From the NCBI RefSeq assembly GCF_002732165.1, contig NZ_MRZO01000001.1, positions 496,001-560,000 on the forward strand: a stretch of DNA of 64,000 bases, written 5' to 3'. The translations under genes and the position numbers were made by a program. The notes beneath the pieces were generated by a model. That model saw only the letters and a list, made by a program, of their open reading frames with translations. It did no database searches and was not told the origin of the DNA. Source of the DNA: Staphylococcus xylosus (GTDB taxonomy: Bacteria; Bacillota; Bacilli; Staphylococcales; Staphylococcaceae). Positions 10,718 through 21,276 of this stretch are shown here, piece after piece; positions within the stretch are counted from its first letter, which is position 1, and the number at the start of each line of letters is the position of its first letter.

Positions 10718-11326
10718 ATGATGATTGTAATCATGTTAATACTAAGTTACCTCATTGGTGCTTTTCCAAGTGGCTATGTAATAGGTAAATTATTTTTCAA
10801 AAAAGATATTCGACAATTTGGTAGTGGCAATACTGGCGCAACAAATAGCTTTAGAGTACTAGGAAAACCCGCTGGATTTTTAGTTACTTTTCTAGATATA
10901 TTTAAAGGTTTTATTGTGGTCTTTTTCCCACTATGGTTGCCTGTTCATGCGGAAGGCACAATAAGTACATTTTTCACAAATGGACTTATCGTAGGCGCTT
11001 TCGCGATTCTAGGTCATGTATATCCGGTTTATCTTGGTTTTAAAGGCGGCAAAGCCGTTGCTACAAGTGCTGGTGTCATACTAGGAGTTAATCCTGTCTT
11101 ATTATTAATATTAGCAGTAATTTTCTTTGGAATATTATATTTAACAAAGTATGTATCACTCTCAAGTATCATTGCATCAATTTGTTGTGTTATCGGTGCA
11201 TTATTAATTCGAGACTATATCCTCTTTGTTGTTAGTATTGGTGTAGGCGTTCTACTGATAGTCAGACACCGTACTAATATTGTAAGAATATTCAAAGGTG
11301 AAGAACCTAAAATAAAATGGATGTAA
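10718..11326 (+). CDS. plsY: Acyl-phosphate:glycerol-3-phosphate acyltransferase
   Basis: Integral membrane enzyme that transfers the acyl group from acyl phosphate to glycerol-3-phosphate, the first step of phospholipid synthesis. The 202-residue protein has about five membrane helices and all three family motifs: GSGNTGATN (residues 36-44), a second loop before KGFIVVFFP, and [11 protein letters not shown]. It starts at ATG 10718 after AAAGGATG. It is divergent from parE with a shared 190-base control region, and has its own terminator at 11379-11410. Confidence 0.95.
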   Translation: MMIVIMLILSYLIGAFPSGYVIGKLFFKKDIRQFGSGNTGATNSFRVLGKPAGFLVTFLDIFKGFIVVFFPLWLPVHAEGTISTFFTNGLIVGAFAILGHVYPVYLGFKGGKAVATSAGVILGVNPVLLLILAVIFFGILYLTKYVSLSSIIASICCVIGALLIRDYILFVVSIGVGVLLIVRHRTNIVRIFKGEEPKIKWM

Positions 11327-11378
11327 CTATTACAAAAGTCACAGTATAAAAACGAATAAATTATGCAAACAAACGCTA

Positions 11379-11410
11379 AGCTGGGACATGAAGATGTTTC
11401 CAGCTTTTTA
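11379..11410 (+). terminator. Terminator of plsY
   Basis: AAGCTGG-GACAT-GAAG-ATGTTT-CCAGCTTTTT forms a strong hairpin ending in a T tract. It belongs to a recurring GCTGRGACA hairpin family in this window. Confidence 0.85.
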
Positions 11411-11620
11411 ACATTGTATCTATTATACTACGTAAGTAACGTTTTATCATAGTATTTCTATAGTTCATATTTTTGTAAATCATTTGTCGAAATTAATCGA
11501 AAAATTATGTTATACTACTTTTAACATTACTCAAAGTGGGTATTGTATAAATTACTAATTTAAAAATTAGTAACCAACGTTCATAAGTGAAATCTTATGA
11601 ATCGAAAGGAGACTTTTATT

Positions 11621-11917
11621 ATGGAAATAGAACTTTCAGATAATGCTGTATCTTGGTTTAAGGAAGAACTAGATTTACCAGAAGATGACAAAGTCTTACA
11701 ATTCTTTGTACGTTATGGCGGAGAATTCCAACTCAAACAAGGGTTTAGTCCTGCTTTCAGTGTAGACAAGAAAAATGACGTAGAAATTGGTTACGAAAAC
11801 CATTACGATGGATTAGATGTCGTAATCGCTGAAAAAGATTTATGGTATTTTGAAGACCACAATTTATATATTGATGTTAGTAATAGTATTGATGAAATTT
11901 CGTATGCCACAAAATAA
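11621..11917 (+). CDS. HesB/YneR family protein without cysteines
   Basis: Small cytoplasmic protein of 98 residues resembling the HesB/IscA-like YneR family: an N-terminal A-V-S-W-F-K-E-E-L helix, an FVRYGG turn, and a D-L-W-Y-F strand near residue 75. IscA proteins bind iron or Fe-S clusters through three cysteines. This protein has no cysteine at all, so a cluster-scaffold role is doubtful and its function is unknown. ATG 11621 is preceded by GAAAGGAG at good distance; an upstream in-frame ATG at 11597 is not needed. A strong terminator follows. Confidence 0.75.
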   Translation: MEIELSDNAVSWFKEELDLPEDDKVLQFFVRYGGEFQLKQGFSPAFSVDKKNDVEIGYENHYDGLDVVIAEKDLWYFEDHNLYIDVSNSIDEISYATK

Positions 11918-12020
11918 ACTATAAATTATTCCAAGGTTTTTTAATTTCCTTGGCCTTCATTTTTGGAAATAAGCGTATGAAATCTTTATATATTTTAAAT
12001 AAATCACAATAAATAGTAAT

Positions 12021-12054
12021 AAAAAGTGTTCGGGTCTTCACCCGAACACTTTTT
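12021..12054. terminator. Strong bidirectional terminator
   Basis: Perfect hairpin AAAAAGTGTTCGGGT-CTTC-ACCCGAACACTTTTT between convergent genes (HesB-like on plus, thioesterase on minus). It has A and T tracts on both sides, so it can end both transcripts. Confidence 0.92.
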
Positions 12055-12142
12055 ATTTAACTTAATACTAATTTTAATAGTGTTGAATAATACGTATGTC
12101 TTAGATATTTCAACGTGCTAGTTGCTATAACCAACACATCCC

Positions 12143-12601
12143 TTATATACCTTTAATCACTTCTAGATTTTCCCCTGCCTTATTTCTTTCAGCAACATCA
12201 CTATATACAGCGTGCCATTCAGGAAAATATCTATCTAATCGAATTGGCTTGAAGTCTTCTTTTTTAATACAAGTCAATGTAGTTGATCCTGTCGTAGCTA
12301 ATTCTCCAGCTTCATTGTATATTTCATAGCAATATATAGATCGTAATCTAGAATATTTTTCAACCCATGTTTTGATTTTTACGGTTTCTGGATAAAAAAT
12401 AGATTTGATATATTTAATGTCCAAATCAACAACTGGAGAAATAACACCTGAATCCTCCATAGCTTTGTAACTAAAACCTAATTTAGAGATATAATCTGTA
12501 CGCGCTACCTCAAACCAAGTAGGATAATTACCATGATAAATCACGCCCATTTGGTCAGTCTCTGAATACCGTGATTCAATTTGTGTCATACTGTAAATCA
12601 T
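12143..12601 (-). CDS. Acyl-CoA thioesterase, 4-hydroxybenzoyl-CoA thioesterase fold (YneP-like)
   Basis: A 152-residue single hot-dog domain. The active-site signature Y-S-E-T-D-Q-M-G-V-I-Y-H-G-N-Y lies at residues 11-25, followed by W-F-E-V-A-R-T-D. This is the YbgC/FcbC-type pattern, with the aspartate of TDQMG as catalytic residue. It probably hydrolyses short acyl-CoA thioesters in the cytoplasm, but the substrate is not readable. It starts at ATG 12601 after AGAGGACG. It lies downstream of acnA on the same strand, the neighbourhood found in staphylococci and similar to B. subtilis citB-yneN-yneP. Confidence 0.85.
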   Translation of the reverse strand: MIYSMTQIESRYSETDQMGVIYHGNYPTWFEVARTDYISKLGFSYKAMEDSGVISPVVDLDIKYIKSIFYPETVKIKTWVEKYSRLRSIYCYEIYNEAGELATTGSTTLTCIKKEDFKPIRLDRYFPEWHAVYSDVAERNKAGENLEVIKGI

Positions 12602-12943
12602 TATAAACGTCCTCTTTTCAATTGTTCATCTTATATCTTATTATTTACTATTAAATATTAACATAAAAAATTAACTATAGCATTCTACCAGTTCCTCGCT
12701 AAGTAGTACTCCAATTAAATAATCTTTAACTTCTTCTATATTGATTATACAAACATCATTTACAGATAATGATAGTTCAAAATACCGCTAAACCATACCA
12801 TTTATTCTGATATATAAATTAAAGTATTTACGTCTTATATTCATACACCTTCAATAACAACTTTGAGGCTGAGACATATCTTTGTATGCCCCAGCCTCAT
12901 TAAAATCTTTATTATTTAATTATTAGTACTTTGAACCGTAAAA
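12602..12943. other. Intergenic region between acnA and thioesterase gene
   Basis: AT-rich DNA without a gene. It contains one GCTGRGACA-type hairpin at 12864-12897 just after acnA. Confidence 0.5.
12864..12897 (-). terminator. Hairpin after acnA
   Basis: GAGGCTG...CAGCCTC with an inner GACATA/TATGCC arm, 46 bases past the acnA stop. The T tract is poor, so termination may be partial. Confidence 0.55.
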
Positions 12944-15646
12944 TTATTCAGCTAATTTATTTCTTAATACTAATTGAAGAATACCACCGTGACGGTAATA
13001 ATCCATTTCAACATTAGAATCGAAACGAGCCATTGCTTCAAACTCTATTACGTCACCATTTTCTTTTTTAGCTTGTACTTTTACAAGATCATGCGGTTTT
13101 ACATTTTCATCGATATCTACGGAAATAACTTCAGTACCATCGATGCCAAGGCTATCCGCGGATTCGCCTTCTTTGAATTGCAATGGTAATACACCCATCA
13201 TTACTAAGTTTGAACGATGGATACGTTCATAACTTTGCGCGATAACTGTTTTAACACCTAATAAGTTTGTCCCTTTAGCTGCCCAGTCACGAGATGAACC
13301 CATACCGTAATCATTACCAGCTAAAACAACTAAACCTGTGCCGTCTTCTTTATATTTCATAGCAGCATCAAATATTGACATTTGTTCACCTGTTGGCCAG
13401 TAAGTTGTGAAACCACCTTCAGTTCCTGGCGCTAATTGGTTTTTAATACGGATATTCGCAAATGTACCACGTACCATTACTTCATGGTTACCACGACGTG
13501 AACCATATGAGTTAAATTGACGAATAGGAACACCATGTTCAAGTAAATATTTACCTGCAGGCGTATCTTTACCAATTGCACCCGCTGGAGAAATATGGTC
13601 AGTTGTTACTGAATCTCCAAATTTACCCATAACTCTTAAATCTTTTAATGAATCAATAGTTCCTGGTTCTTTAGAAAGACCTTGGAAGAATGAAGGATTT
13701 TGAATATAAGTTGATTCAGGATCAAAGTCATATAGTGGTTGATCCGTAACATCAATTTCATTCCACATTTCATTATTATTGTATACAGTTTCATATTCTT
13801 CTTTAAATAGTTTCGGAGTCACTACTGTATCAACAGTGTCTGAAACTTCTTTAATTGATGGCCAGATATCTTTTAAGTAAACATCTTCTCCATCTTTACC
13901 TTTACCAAGTGGTTCATTTTGTAAATCGATATCCACAGTTCCTGCTAATGCATATGCAACAACTAATTGTGGTGAAGCTAAGTAGTTGGCTTTAACTAAT
14001 GGATGAATACGACCTTCAAAGTTACGGTTACCTGATAATACAGAAGTGACAAGTAAATCTTCGTCAGCAATTGCTTTTTCAATTTCTTCTAGTAATGGGC
14101 CAGAGTTTCCGATACAAGTTGTACAACCATAACCAACAAGATTAAAGCCTAAATCATCAAGGTATTCAGTCAAACCTGAATCTCTTAAATATCCAGTAAC
14201 AACTTTAGAACCTGGCGCTAATGATGTTTTAACATATTCAGGAACTTTCAATCCTTTTTCTACTGCTTTCTTAGCAACTAGTCCTGCGCCTAACATAACA
14301 TACGGGTTAGATGTATTTGTACATGACGTAATTGCTGCAATCGCTAAATCACCAGTTTTCATTGTAGTTGATGTACCGTCTTTAAATTCGATTGTTGCAG
14401 TTTTATCGAATTCACTTTCATCAAAACCATGACCTTGGTTACCTGCTGGTGCAGTAACTGATTTTTCAAATTCTTTCTTCATATCACTTAAGAAAATTAA
14501 ATCTTGCGGACGTTTTGGTCCTGATAATGATGGTTCAACAGTAGATAAATCTAATTCAACTACATCAGTGTATTCTGGGTCTTCTTTTTCAACAGTGAAG
14601 AACATGCTGTTTTCTTCTAAATATTTTTTCACAAGATCGATTTGTTCATCATTACGACCTGTTAAACGCATGTATTTCAATGCTTCTTCGTCTACTGGGA
14701 AGAAACCACAAGTAGCACCATATTCTGGAGCCATGTTAGCAATTGTTGCACGATCTGCTAATGGTAAGTGTTGTACACCTGGACCAAAGAATTCTACAAA
14801 TTTTCCAACTACACCTTTTTTACGTAATTCTTGTGTTACACGTAAGGCTAAGTCTGTTGCAGTCGCACCTTGAGGTAACGCATTAGATAGTTTAACCCCG
14901 ATCACTTCAGGAATTGGGAAATATGATGGTTGACCAAGCATGCCAGCCTCGGCTTCAATACCACCTACGCCCCATCCTAATACACCAAGACCATTAATCA
15001 TTGTTGTATGTGAGTCAGTACCTACTAATGTGTCAGGGAATGCTACTGTTTCTCCATCTACATCACGTGCATGTACAACATTAGCTAAATACTCTAAGTT
15101 AACTTGGTGAACAATACCAGTTGCTGGTGGTACAGCGCTGTAGTTGTTAAATGCTTTTGTAGCCCAATTTAAAAATTGATAACGTTCATAGTTTCTTTCA
15201 AATTCTAATTTCATATTGCGCTCTAACGCCTCTGGATTTGCATAGCTATCAACTTGAACTGAGTGGTCAATAACTAAATCTACAGGTACTTCAGGATTAA
15301 TTTTATTTAAATCTCCGCCTACATCATTCATTGCTTTACGTAATGACGCCAAGTCAACCACTGCAGGTACACCTGTAAAGTCTTGTAAGATAACACGAGA
15401 AGGTTTAAATGGTACTTCACCTTCAGTGCCTTTAGTAAATTCTGATAACGCTTTAATATGTTCATCAGTAATTACAAAACCATCCTCTTGTCTTAGTACA
15501 GATTCTAGTAATACTCTAATTGAATATGGCAATTTCGAAACTTTCGTTAAGCCTTGTTCTTCTAAAGTGTTCAAATCATAAAAAGTATATGATTTGCCGT
15601 TTAACTCAAACGATTTTTTCGATTGCTGTTTAATATTAGAAGCCAT
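12944..15646 (-). CDS. acnA: Aconitate hydratase
   Basis: TCA-cycle enzyme that isomerises citrate to isocitrate; the apo form can bind RNA in Gram-positives. The 900-residue protein is a full-length AcnA/IRP1-type aconitase. The [4Fe-4S] ligands lie in [12 protein letters not shown] and [13 protein letters not shown], the substrate loop is [12 protein letters not shown], and the C-terminal swivel domain has [13 protein letters not shown]. It starts at ATG 15646 after AAGGGGG. A good Fur-like box lies 180 bases upstream. An iron-starvation brake on this iron-rich enzyme would make sense, but it is inferred. Confidence 0.97.
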   Translation of the reverse strand: MASNIKQQSKKSFELNGKSYTFYDLNTLEEQGLTKVSKLPYSIRVLLESVLRQEDGFVITDEHIKALSEFTKGTEGEVPFKPSRVILQDFTGVPAVVDLASLRKAMNDVGGDLNKINPEVPVDLVIDHSVQVDSYANPEALERNMKLEFERNYERYQFLNWATKAFNNYSAVPPATGIVHQVNLEYLANVVHARDVDGETVAFPDTLVGTDSHTTMINGLGVLGWGVGGIEAEAGMLGQPSYFPIPEVIGVKLSNALPQGATATDLALRVTQELRKKGVVGKFVEFFGPGVQHLPLADRATIANMAPEYGATCGFFPVDEEALKYMRLTGRNDEQIDLVKKYLEENSMFFTVEKEDPEYTDVVELDLSTVEPSLSGPKRPQDLIFLSDMKKEFEKSVTAPAGNQGHGFDESEFDKTATIEFKDGTSTTMKTGDLAIAAITSCTNTSNPYVMLGAGLVAKKAVEKGLKVPEYVKTSLAPGSKVVTGYLRDSGLTEYLDDLGFNLVGYGCTTCIGNSGPLLEEIEKAIADEDLLVTSVLSGNRNFEGRIHPLVKANYLASPQLVVAYALAGTVDIDLQNEPLGKGKDGEDVYLKDIWPSIKEVSDTVDTVVTPKLFKEEYETVYNNNEMWNEIDVTDQPLYDFDPESTYIQNPSFFQGLSKEPGTIDSLKDLRVMGKFGDSVTTDHISPAGAIGKDTPAGKYLLEHGVPIRQFNSYGSRRGNHEVMVRGTFANIRIKNQLAPGTEGGFTTYWPTGEQMSIFDAAMKYKEDGTGLVVLAGNDYGMGSSRDWAAKGTNLLGVKTVIAQSYERIHRSNLVMMGVLPLQFKEGESADSLGIDGTEVISVDIDENVKPHDLVKVQAKKENGDVIEFEAMARFDSNVEMDYYRHGGILQLVLRNKLAE

Positions 15647-15825
15647 ATAAATCCCCCTTGAAATTTTTGTAATATATATGCCGTTATTTAAATTGTATAA
15701 TTATATGTAACTTAAAACAACTAGCTAAAGCCAGAAACATCTATAATTTAGATTTGAATTTTCAATCAGTATATATAAGCAAAACTTATCTTGAGTCTAA
15801 TGTGTAATAAGTTATTATTATCAAT

Positions 15826-15840
15826 TGAGAATCATTATCA
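15826..15840. promoter_or_regulatory. Probable Fur box upstream of acnA
   Basis: TGATAATGATTCTCA (minus strand) matches the 7-1-7 Fur consensus TGATAATNATTATCA at all but one variable position. It lies about 180 bases before the acnA start and 85 bases past the opuD-like gene. Confidence 0.55.
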
Positions 15841-15878
15841 TCCTATTGTCGCACAATCCTTTAACTTTAAATAAAAAA

Positions 15879-15904
15879 ACTGGGCATCCTAATGGATACC
15901 CAGT
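15879..15904 (-). terminator. Terminator of the betaine transporter gene
   Basis: Minus-strand ACTGGGTATCC-ATTA-GGATGCCCAGT followed by TTTTTTTA, 23 bases after the stop codon. Confidence 0.88.
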
Positions 15905-15926
15905 AATAAATTATAAAGTATATTTA

Positions 15927-17566
15927 TCAATCATTTTTTTCTGCATTTCTAAGTGGTTTACGTTGTTCAATAATATCGTCTTCATAATCTTCTTGTTGAT
16001 GCTGTAAATAATCTTGTAATCTATGCTTATTAGGTGTCAATGTTAAACCTAAGAATTTACGTTCTTGGTTAGCATCTTTATAGAATGAAATCATCATCAT
16101 GATTACTACAAATGAGAATGGCAAGCACTTATAATGGCGGCACTTTGAATTGCGTTCAGAGCCTCAGCGCCATTACCTCCACCTGCAAATAGTAATACAA
16201 ATGCGATTAACGATTGCGCAACACCCCATGTCATTTTAACAACGTTTGATGGCTCTAACGAACCGTAAGTCGTTTGCATACCTAATACAAAGGTTGCGGA
16301 GTCAGCCGATGTAATAAAGAATGATGCAATTAATACCAAAGCAATGATAGATAATATCATACCCAATGGTATTTCATTAAACACTCCGAAAAGTTGTGTT
16401 TCAGCAGTCATATCGAATAATTCTGGATTTTTCTTACCAGTTTCAATACCTAATACACCAAATACACTAAACCAAACGAAACTTACAAGAGCTGGTACTA
16501 GCAATACGCCTCCTATAAATTCACGTATAGAACGTCCTTTTGATACACGTGCAATGAATATACCTACGAATGGGCTCCAACTTAACCACCAACCCCAATA
16601 GTAAAGTGTCCAACTAGACATCCATTCACGTTTTTGAGGATTTTGTGCTGCAGTGTCAAACGTATTCAATAAGAATGAGTTTAACAAACTACCTGCAGAG
16701 CTCGTCATCATATTTAAAATCAATACTGTAGGTCCAATAATAAGTACAGCAATCATTAAGACTGCACCTAAACTAATGTTTAAGTTACTTAAATATTGAA
16801 TACCTTTACTTAATCCAGACCAAGCACTCATCATAAATAAAATTGTTACTACTACTATGATTATAGCTTGTACCCAAACGTTATTTGGTATACCGAATAA
16901 ATAATTAAGCCCACCATTAATTTGTAAGGCACCCATACCTAGTGATACGGCGACACCTACTACTGTTGCAAATACAGCAAGTACATCAATGATTGTCCCA
17001 ATTGGGCCTTCAACTTTGTTACCTAAGATAGGACGTAATGTTCTTGAAATAAGTCCTGGTTCGCCTTTTCTAAATTGAGCATATGCTAGTGCTAATGCAA
17101 CAACACCATATATTGCCCACGCATGGAATCCCCAATGGAAGAATGTTGAACGTAATGCTTCTGTATATGCTGCTGTCGTTTTCGGTTCTGCATTTGGCGG
17201 AGCTGCAAAATCAGCCATTGGTTCTGCTGCACCGTAAAATACAAGTCCAATCCCCATACCAGCACTGAATAACATCGCAAACCATGAAATTGTATTAAAT
17301 TCAGGTTTGTCATTTGGTTTACCTAATTTTAATTTCCCAATAGGACTAAAAATTAGAAATACACAGAAGAAAACTATAAACGTTGTAAGAATTAGGTAAT
17401 ACCATCCAAGTTTATCAGTAATCCATAGTTTAATCGTATTCGTAACATAATCAAATTGACCCGGCAATACTGCACCGATAATAACTACGATTGCTACGAT
17501 GATAGCACTATAAATAAAAACTGGAGATATCTTCTTACCATTAGGCTGGTTACTAGAAGAATTCAT
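15927..17566 (-). pseudogene. BCCT family glycine betaine transporter, frameshifted near the C-terminus (OpuD-like)
   Basis: The first frame (17566 to 16106, 486 codons) encodes a normal BCCT carrier: twelve helices, FSAGMGIGLVFYGAAEP, and the WWLSWSPFVGIFIARVSKGR signature that forms the betaine site. It then ends in a short foreign tail. The true C-terminus (L-P-F-S-F-V-V-I-M-M-M-I... and a charged cytosolic tail) continues in the next frame to 15927. Restoring one base in the AA pair at 16123-16124 rejoins both. The break falls in the last membrane helix, so the product would lack the end of that helix and its osmosensing tail. It could be a true lesion or a sequencing error. Family role: Na+-driven uptake of betaine under osmotic stress. 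Confidence 0.85.
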
Positions 17567-17770
17567 AATTAATTACTCCCTTTCTTATCATATTAAATTT
17601 TCAAGCCAAATAGAACTTTCATTTTCCCAAAAGATTCTATTTATGTATTAACCACGTATTAGAATAACAAAACAATGCGGTAATATCAAATTTCGTTAAA
17701 AAAACTATTCTCTTACTTTTAAATATATTGTATAATAATCTTTAAATTTAATAAAAAGGGAGTTAATCAT

Positions 17771-18124
17771 ATGTTTCAAGAATTTAAAGAATTCGCATTA
17801 AAAGGCAATGTCCTTGACTTAGCAGTAGCTGTAGTTATGGGTGCAGCATTCAACAAAATTGTGACAGCTTTAGTTTCATTTATTATTATGCCATTAATCG
17901 GCTTAATATTCGGTACTGTTGATTTTGCTAAGAGCTGGTCATTCATGGGAATCAAATATGGTATGTTCGTTCAGTCAATCATAGACTTTATCATTATTGC
18001 ATTTGCATTATTTATCTTTGTGAAAATAGCTAATACGCTAATGAAAAAAGAAGAAGAAGAGGAAATCGAAGAAAATACAGTTTTACTTACTGAAATACGT
18101 GATTTACTACGTGAAAAAAATTAA
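17771..18124 (+). CDS. mscL: Large-conductance mechanosensitive channel
   Basis: Homopentameric emergency-release channel in the plasma membrane. The 117-residue protein begins [13 protein letters not shown], then the pore helix [20 protein letters not shown], a periplasmic-side loop, the second helix near residues 65-88, and an acidic cytoplasmic helix (EEEEEIEE). The start follows AAAGGGAG. It is divergent from the betaine transporter. Both serve osmotic adaptation, one by solute uptake and the other by release. Confidence 0.95.
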   Translation: MFQEFKEFALKGNVLDLAVAVVMGAAFNKIVTALVSFIIMPLIGLIFGTVDFAKSWSFMGIKYGMFVQSIIDFIIIAFALFIFVKIANTLMKKEEEEEIEENTVLLTEIRDLLREKN

Positions 18125-18143
18125 TTTAAAACACGAAAAACGA

Positions 18144-18180
18144 GAGTCCTAGCAGAACGACAACTACTAGAACTCTTTTT
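18144..18180 (+). terminator. Terminator of mscL
   Basis: GAGTCCTAG pairs with CTAGAACTC and is followed by TTTTTATTTATTT, 20 bases past mscL. One mismatch in the stem. Confidence 0.7.
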
Positions 18181-18246
18181 ATTTATTTCATTTCATTAAA
18201 ATTCTTACACTTTTTATTTAAAGATATTTTGCCATATAATATTAAA

Positions 18247-21200
18247 TTATTGTTTCTTAAAAGTTGTCGTACTTTGATATTGTTCCGAAGCTACTTCTAA
18301 AATAAGAGGAATTCTTTGTTTCAATTCACTTACATGTGAAATGATTCCCACCATTCTACCCGTTGATTTTAAACTTAATAGTGTATCCAAAGCTGTTTCT
18401 AAAGTTTCTTGATCTAATGTTCCAAACCCTTCATCGACAAACATAGAATCTAATGCAATGCCACCTGACTCTTGTTGAACTATTTCACTCAAACCTAAAG
18501 CTAAGGCTAACGAAGCTTGAAAAGTTTCCCCTCCAGATAATGAACTAATATGCCTAGATTGATTAGAATGTGCGTCAAATACATCAATCTCAAGCCCACT
18601 GTATCCAAGTGAAACTTGTGATCTTCGCGTCAACTGGTACCGTTGACCTGTCATTAAAGATAAACGTTGATTAGCTTGAGCTAAAATTCTTTCCAAATAA
18701 TAAATTAACACATAATTTTCTAATGTTAATTTTTGTTCATTTTTCCCTGCTAAAATTTCTGCTAATTGAAAAACTTCTTGTTGTGTTTTTAATTCACTTT
18801 CTAATTTACTAATTATATCTCTAATTTCACTTATTTTTTTATTATTAAACGTAACTTTATACTCATGTTGACTCAATTCAGTAGAGATGACTTCATACGC
18901 TTGTTGCTGTTGTTCAAAAACTTCCATTAAATGTCGAGTATCTTCTAACTTTTTATCAGAAATCTCATCTTTTAATTGTGAGATTATTAATTCAAAAGAT
19001 TGTCTTGATTTATTAAATTTAGTTATTTCATTTTCTAATGCTTCTTTTTCACTAACTTTAGAAACTGTATTATATACTTGTTCTAAATCTGCGAAACCAA
19101 TACGCTGCATCTCATCTTCAATTTTCACACTTACATTTTTAATTTCTTGTTCAATTTCAGATAAATTATTATCTAAATGATTTTTATTATTTTGTTCTAT
19201 AGCAAGTTCACTCTTATACTGCTGTATATTATTCTCTAATTCACGTAGGTTTTTTTCATATTTCTCAATTTCACTTTGATTATTTTCAAAAACTTCTATG
19301 AAAGCATTAACGTCAGTATAACCAGTAGTATTTTCAAAATCATTTATAGCAATTTCAAGTTCTTTTAAATTATGTTGCTTAGTTTTCTTATCTAATTCTA
19401 ATTGATGATACTGGTGTTCATTTTGTTGTTGTAATTCCCTTAATTCAACAATCTCTTCATTTTCCTTTTCAATTGTATGTTTTTGTTCTGTTTTCTCCTT
19501 AACTTCCATCTCAAGTTCATGATAGTTTATCTTTTCTAGTTTATCTTCATCAAATTTTGCCAACTGTTCTTCAATATAATTCAGTTCACTTTCAACTTTA
19601 ATGCTATCTCCAATTGCATCATTTTTCTTTTGTTCTAACTGAGAAAGACTCTGGTGTCGTGCAGTTATATCATCAAAATCAATATGTTGTACTATAGTAT
19701 GGACTTGATTACCACAAATTGGGCAAGTGTCTCCAACATTTATTGCGGATTGCAAAGTACTAATCAAATCTTGCTTATTATTTAAATCTATACTTGTTTT
19801 ATCTATTTTTTTATAAGCTTCGGTTAGCTGCTGAATCTCATCATTTAACTTTTCACTGTAATTTGCTTTTTGATGTTTTCTTTCTAGTAATTGAAGGTAT
19901 TCTTTTTTATCAAGTTCATTTTGTTTTAGTACTGTAACTTCATTATTCAACTTATGAATTATTTCGTTTACTTGCTCTATTTTTTTGTAGTTCGGTACTC
20001 TACCATTGAGTTTGCCTTTAATTTCATCTAATTGCTGTATTTGTGTGTCTAACTTTATTTGAAGCGATGCAAAACCTTCTTTAAGTGATTGTTGCTCTTC
20101 ATAAGCCGATTTGTACTTCTGAGATCTTTCGAAAAAAAGTTTTGTCTTTTCAATAAAGTTTTTACTATCTGTTATTTTACCTGACTCGTTTTTATGTACT
20201 TCTAACTGTTCAACTGCTTTTTTTATTTGAATTTCAAGTTCTGAAATAATTTCTATTTTCTTATTGATATCTTCTTTTATTTTTTGTTTCTTTGTATATA
20301 ATTCGTCTTTAGATTCCAATAAATTAGCAATTGGCCTTACTTCGTTTATTGCATTCAAACGGTTTATTTTTTCATTTATTTCATTTTCACGAGTCAATAG
20401 TTGCTCATAATTTTGCTGGTTTTCTGCTAACTTGTTTAATGTTTCTTCTAATTTTTGATTGTTTTTCAAACAAACTTCAGCATCATTTAACTTTGCTTTA
20501 TGTTCAACCTTTTGTTGTGTTAATTTATGCTGAATTTGTTCCGCTTTTTCACCAAATACATTCAATACTTTAAGCACTTGATTTGTTTGTCTTGGATTAA
20601 TGGATTTATTCTCAATTAAAGTTTCATCATCGAATGTTTCTAAATCGAGCCAATTAGTTTCCAACAAATGATATTTTTGTTCTATTTGCTCTCTAACTTC
20701 TTTCACATCTTCAGATAAGTTTTTTTGTATTTCTTCAAAGCGCTGACTATTAAAAAGTGTTCTTAGTATTTCTTGTTTTTCAGAACTTTTTGATAATAAA
20801 AATCTTTTAAACTCACCTTGAGGTAAGATAAATAATTGCCTAAATTGCTCAGCGTTTACTCCTAATAATTCTTTAATAAATTGATTACCATTCGTTATTT
20901 TACTTTCTCTAAGCTCATACTCTTCAGTTTCCATTTGATACACAGCAAGTTGACCGAGTGTTTTATTCTTATTACCTTCTTTAACAAAAGCCCCTTGTCT
21001 TTTTATTTTGAAATATTGATTTCTTAATTTGAATTCAAATTCTACTACCATAGGTTTCTTACTTTCAGCAAAATGACTTCTTAAATCGCCTTCTTTTCTA
21101 TCTTTTGTAGAGGCTTCTCCAAACAAAGCATAGACAATAGCGTCAAAAATCATCGTTTTTCCCGAACCAGTTTTACCACTAATTAAAAATAATTGGTTAT

Positions 21201-21276
21201 TATCCACATAATTAAAATCAATTATTTCATTTAGAAAAGGACCAAAATTATTTAATTTAAGAGTTATTGGTCTCAT
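18247..21276 (-). CDS. sbcC: Exonuclease subunit SbcC
   Basis: SMC-like ATPase subunit of the SbcCD nuclease, which opens hairpins and trims protein-blocked DNA ends. The 1009-residue protein has Walker A GKTGSGKTMIFDAI near residue 35. Two long coiled-coil arms flank a zinc hook CPICG near residue 505. The C-terminal half has the ABC signature SSLSGGETFQASLALALG and Walker B SMFVDEGFGTLD. The start ATG directly follows the sbcD stop, so the pair is one translational unit under the LexA box upstream of sbcD. Confidence 0.96.
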   Translation of the reverse strand: MRPITLKLNNFGPFLNEIIDFNYVDNNQLFLISGKTGSGKTMIFDAIVYALFGEASTKDRKEGDLRSHFAESKKPMVVEFEFKLRNQYFKIKRQGAFVKEGNKNKTLGQLAVYQMETEEYELRESKITNGNQFIKELLGVNAEQFRQLFILPQGEFKRFLLSKSSEKQEILRTLFNSQRFEEIQKNLSEDVKEVREQIEQKYHLLETNWLDLETFDDETLIENKSINPRQTNQVLKVLNVFGEKAEQIQHKLTQQKVEHKAKLNDAEVCLKNNQKLEETLNKLAENQQNYEQLLTRENEINEKINRLNAINEVRPIANLLESKDELYTKKQKIKEDINKKIEIISELEIQIKKAVEQLEVHKNESGKITDSKNFIEKTKLFFERSQKYKSAYEEQQSLKEGFASLQIKLDTQIQQLDEIKGKLNGRVPNYKKIEQVNEIIHKLNNEVTVLKQNELDKKEYLQLLERKHQKANYSEKLNDEIQQLTEAYKKIDKTSIDLNNKQDLISTLQSAINVGDTCPICGNQVHTIVQHIDFDDITARHQSLSQLEQKKNDAIGDSIKVESELNYIEEQLAKFDEDKLEKINYHELEMEVKEKTEQKHTIEKENEEIVELRELQQQNEHQYHQLELDKKTKQHNLKELEIAINDFENTTGYTDVNAFIEVFENNQSEIEKYEKNLRELENNIQQYKSELAIEQNNKNHLDNNLSEIEQEIKNVSVKIEDEMQRIGFADLEQVYNTVSKVSEKEALENEITKFNKSRQSFELIISQLKDEISDKKLEDTRHLMEVFEQQQQAYEVISTELSQHEYKVTFNNKKISEIRDIISKLESELKTQQEVFQLAEILAGKNEQKLTLENYVLIYYLERILAQANQRLSLMTGQRYQLTRRSQVSLGYSGLEIDVFDAHSNQSRHISSLSGGETFQASLALALGLSEIVQQESGGIALDSMFVDEGFGTLDQETLETALDTLLSLKSTGRMVGIISHVSELKQRIPLILEVASEQYQSTTTFKKQ

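Noticed and set aside
12864..12897. Attenuator inside an acnA-thioesterase operon
   Set aside because: A 340-base gap with a gene terminator type common in this window argues for simple transcription end.
15825..16007. 60-codon plus-strand frame overlapping the opuD-like 3' end
   Set aside because: Overlaps a conserved gene end and a terminator; no ribosome site.
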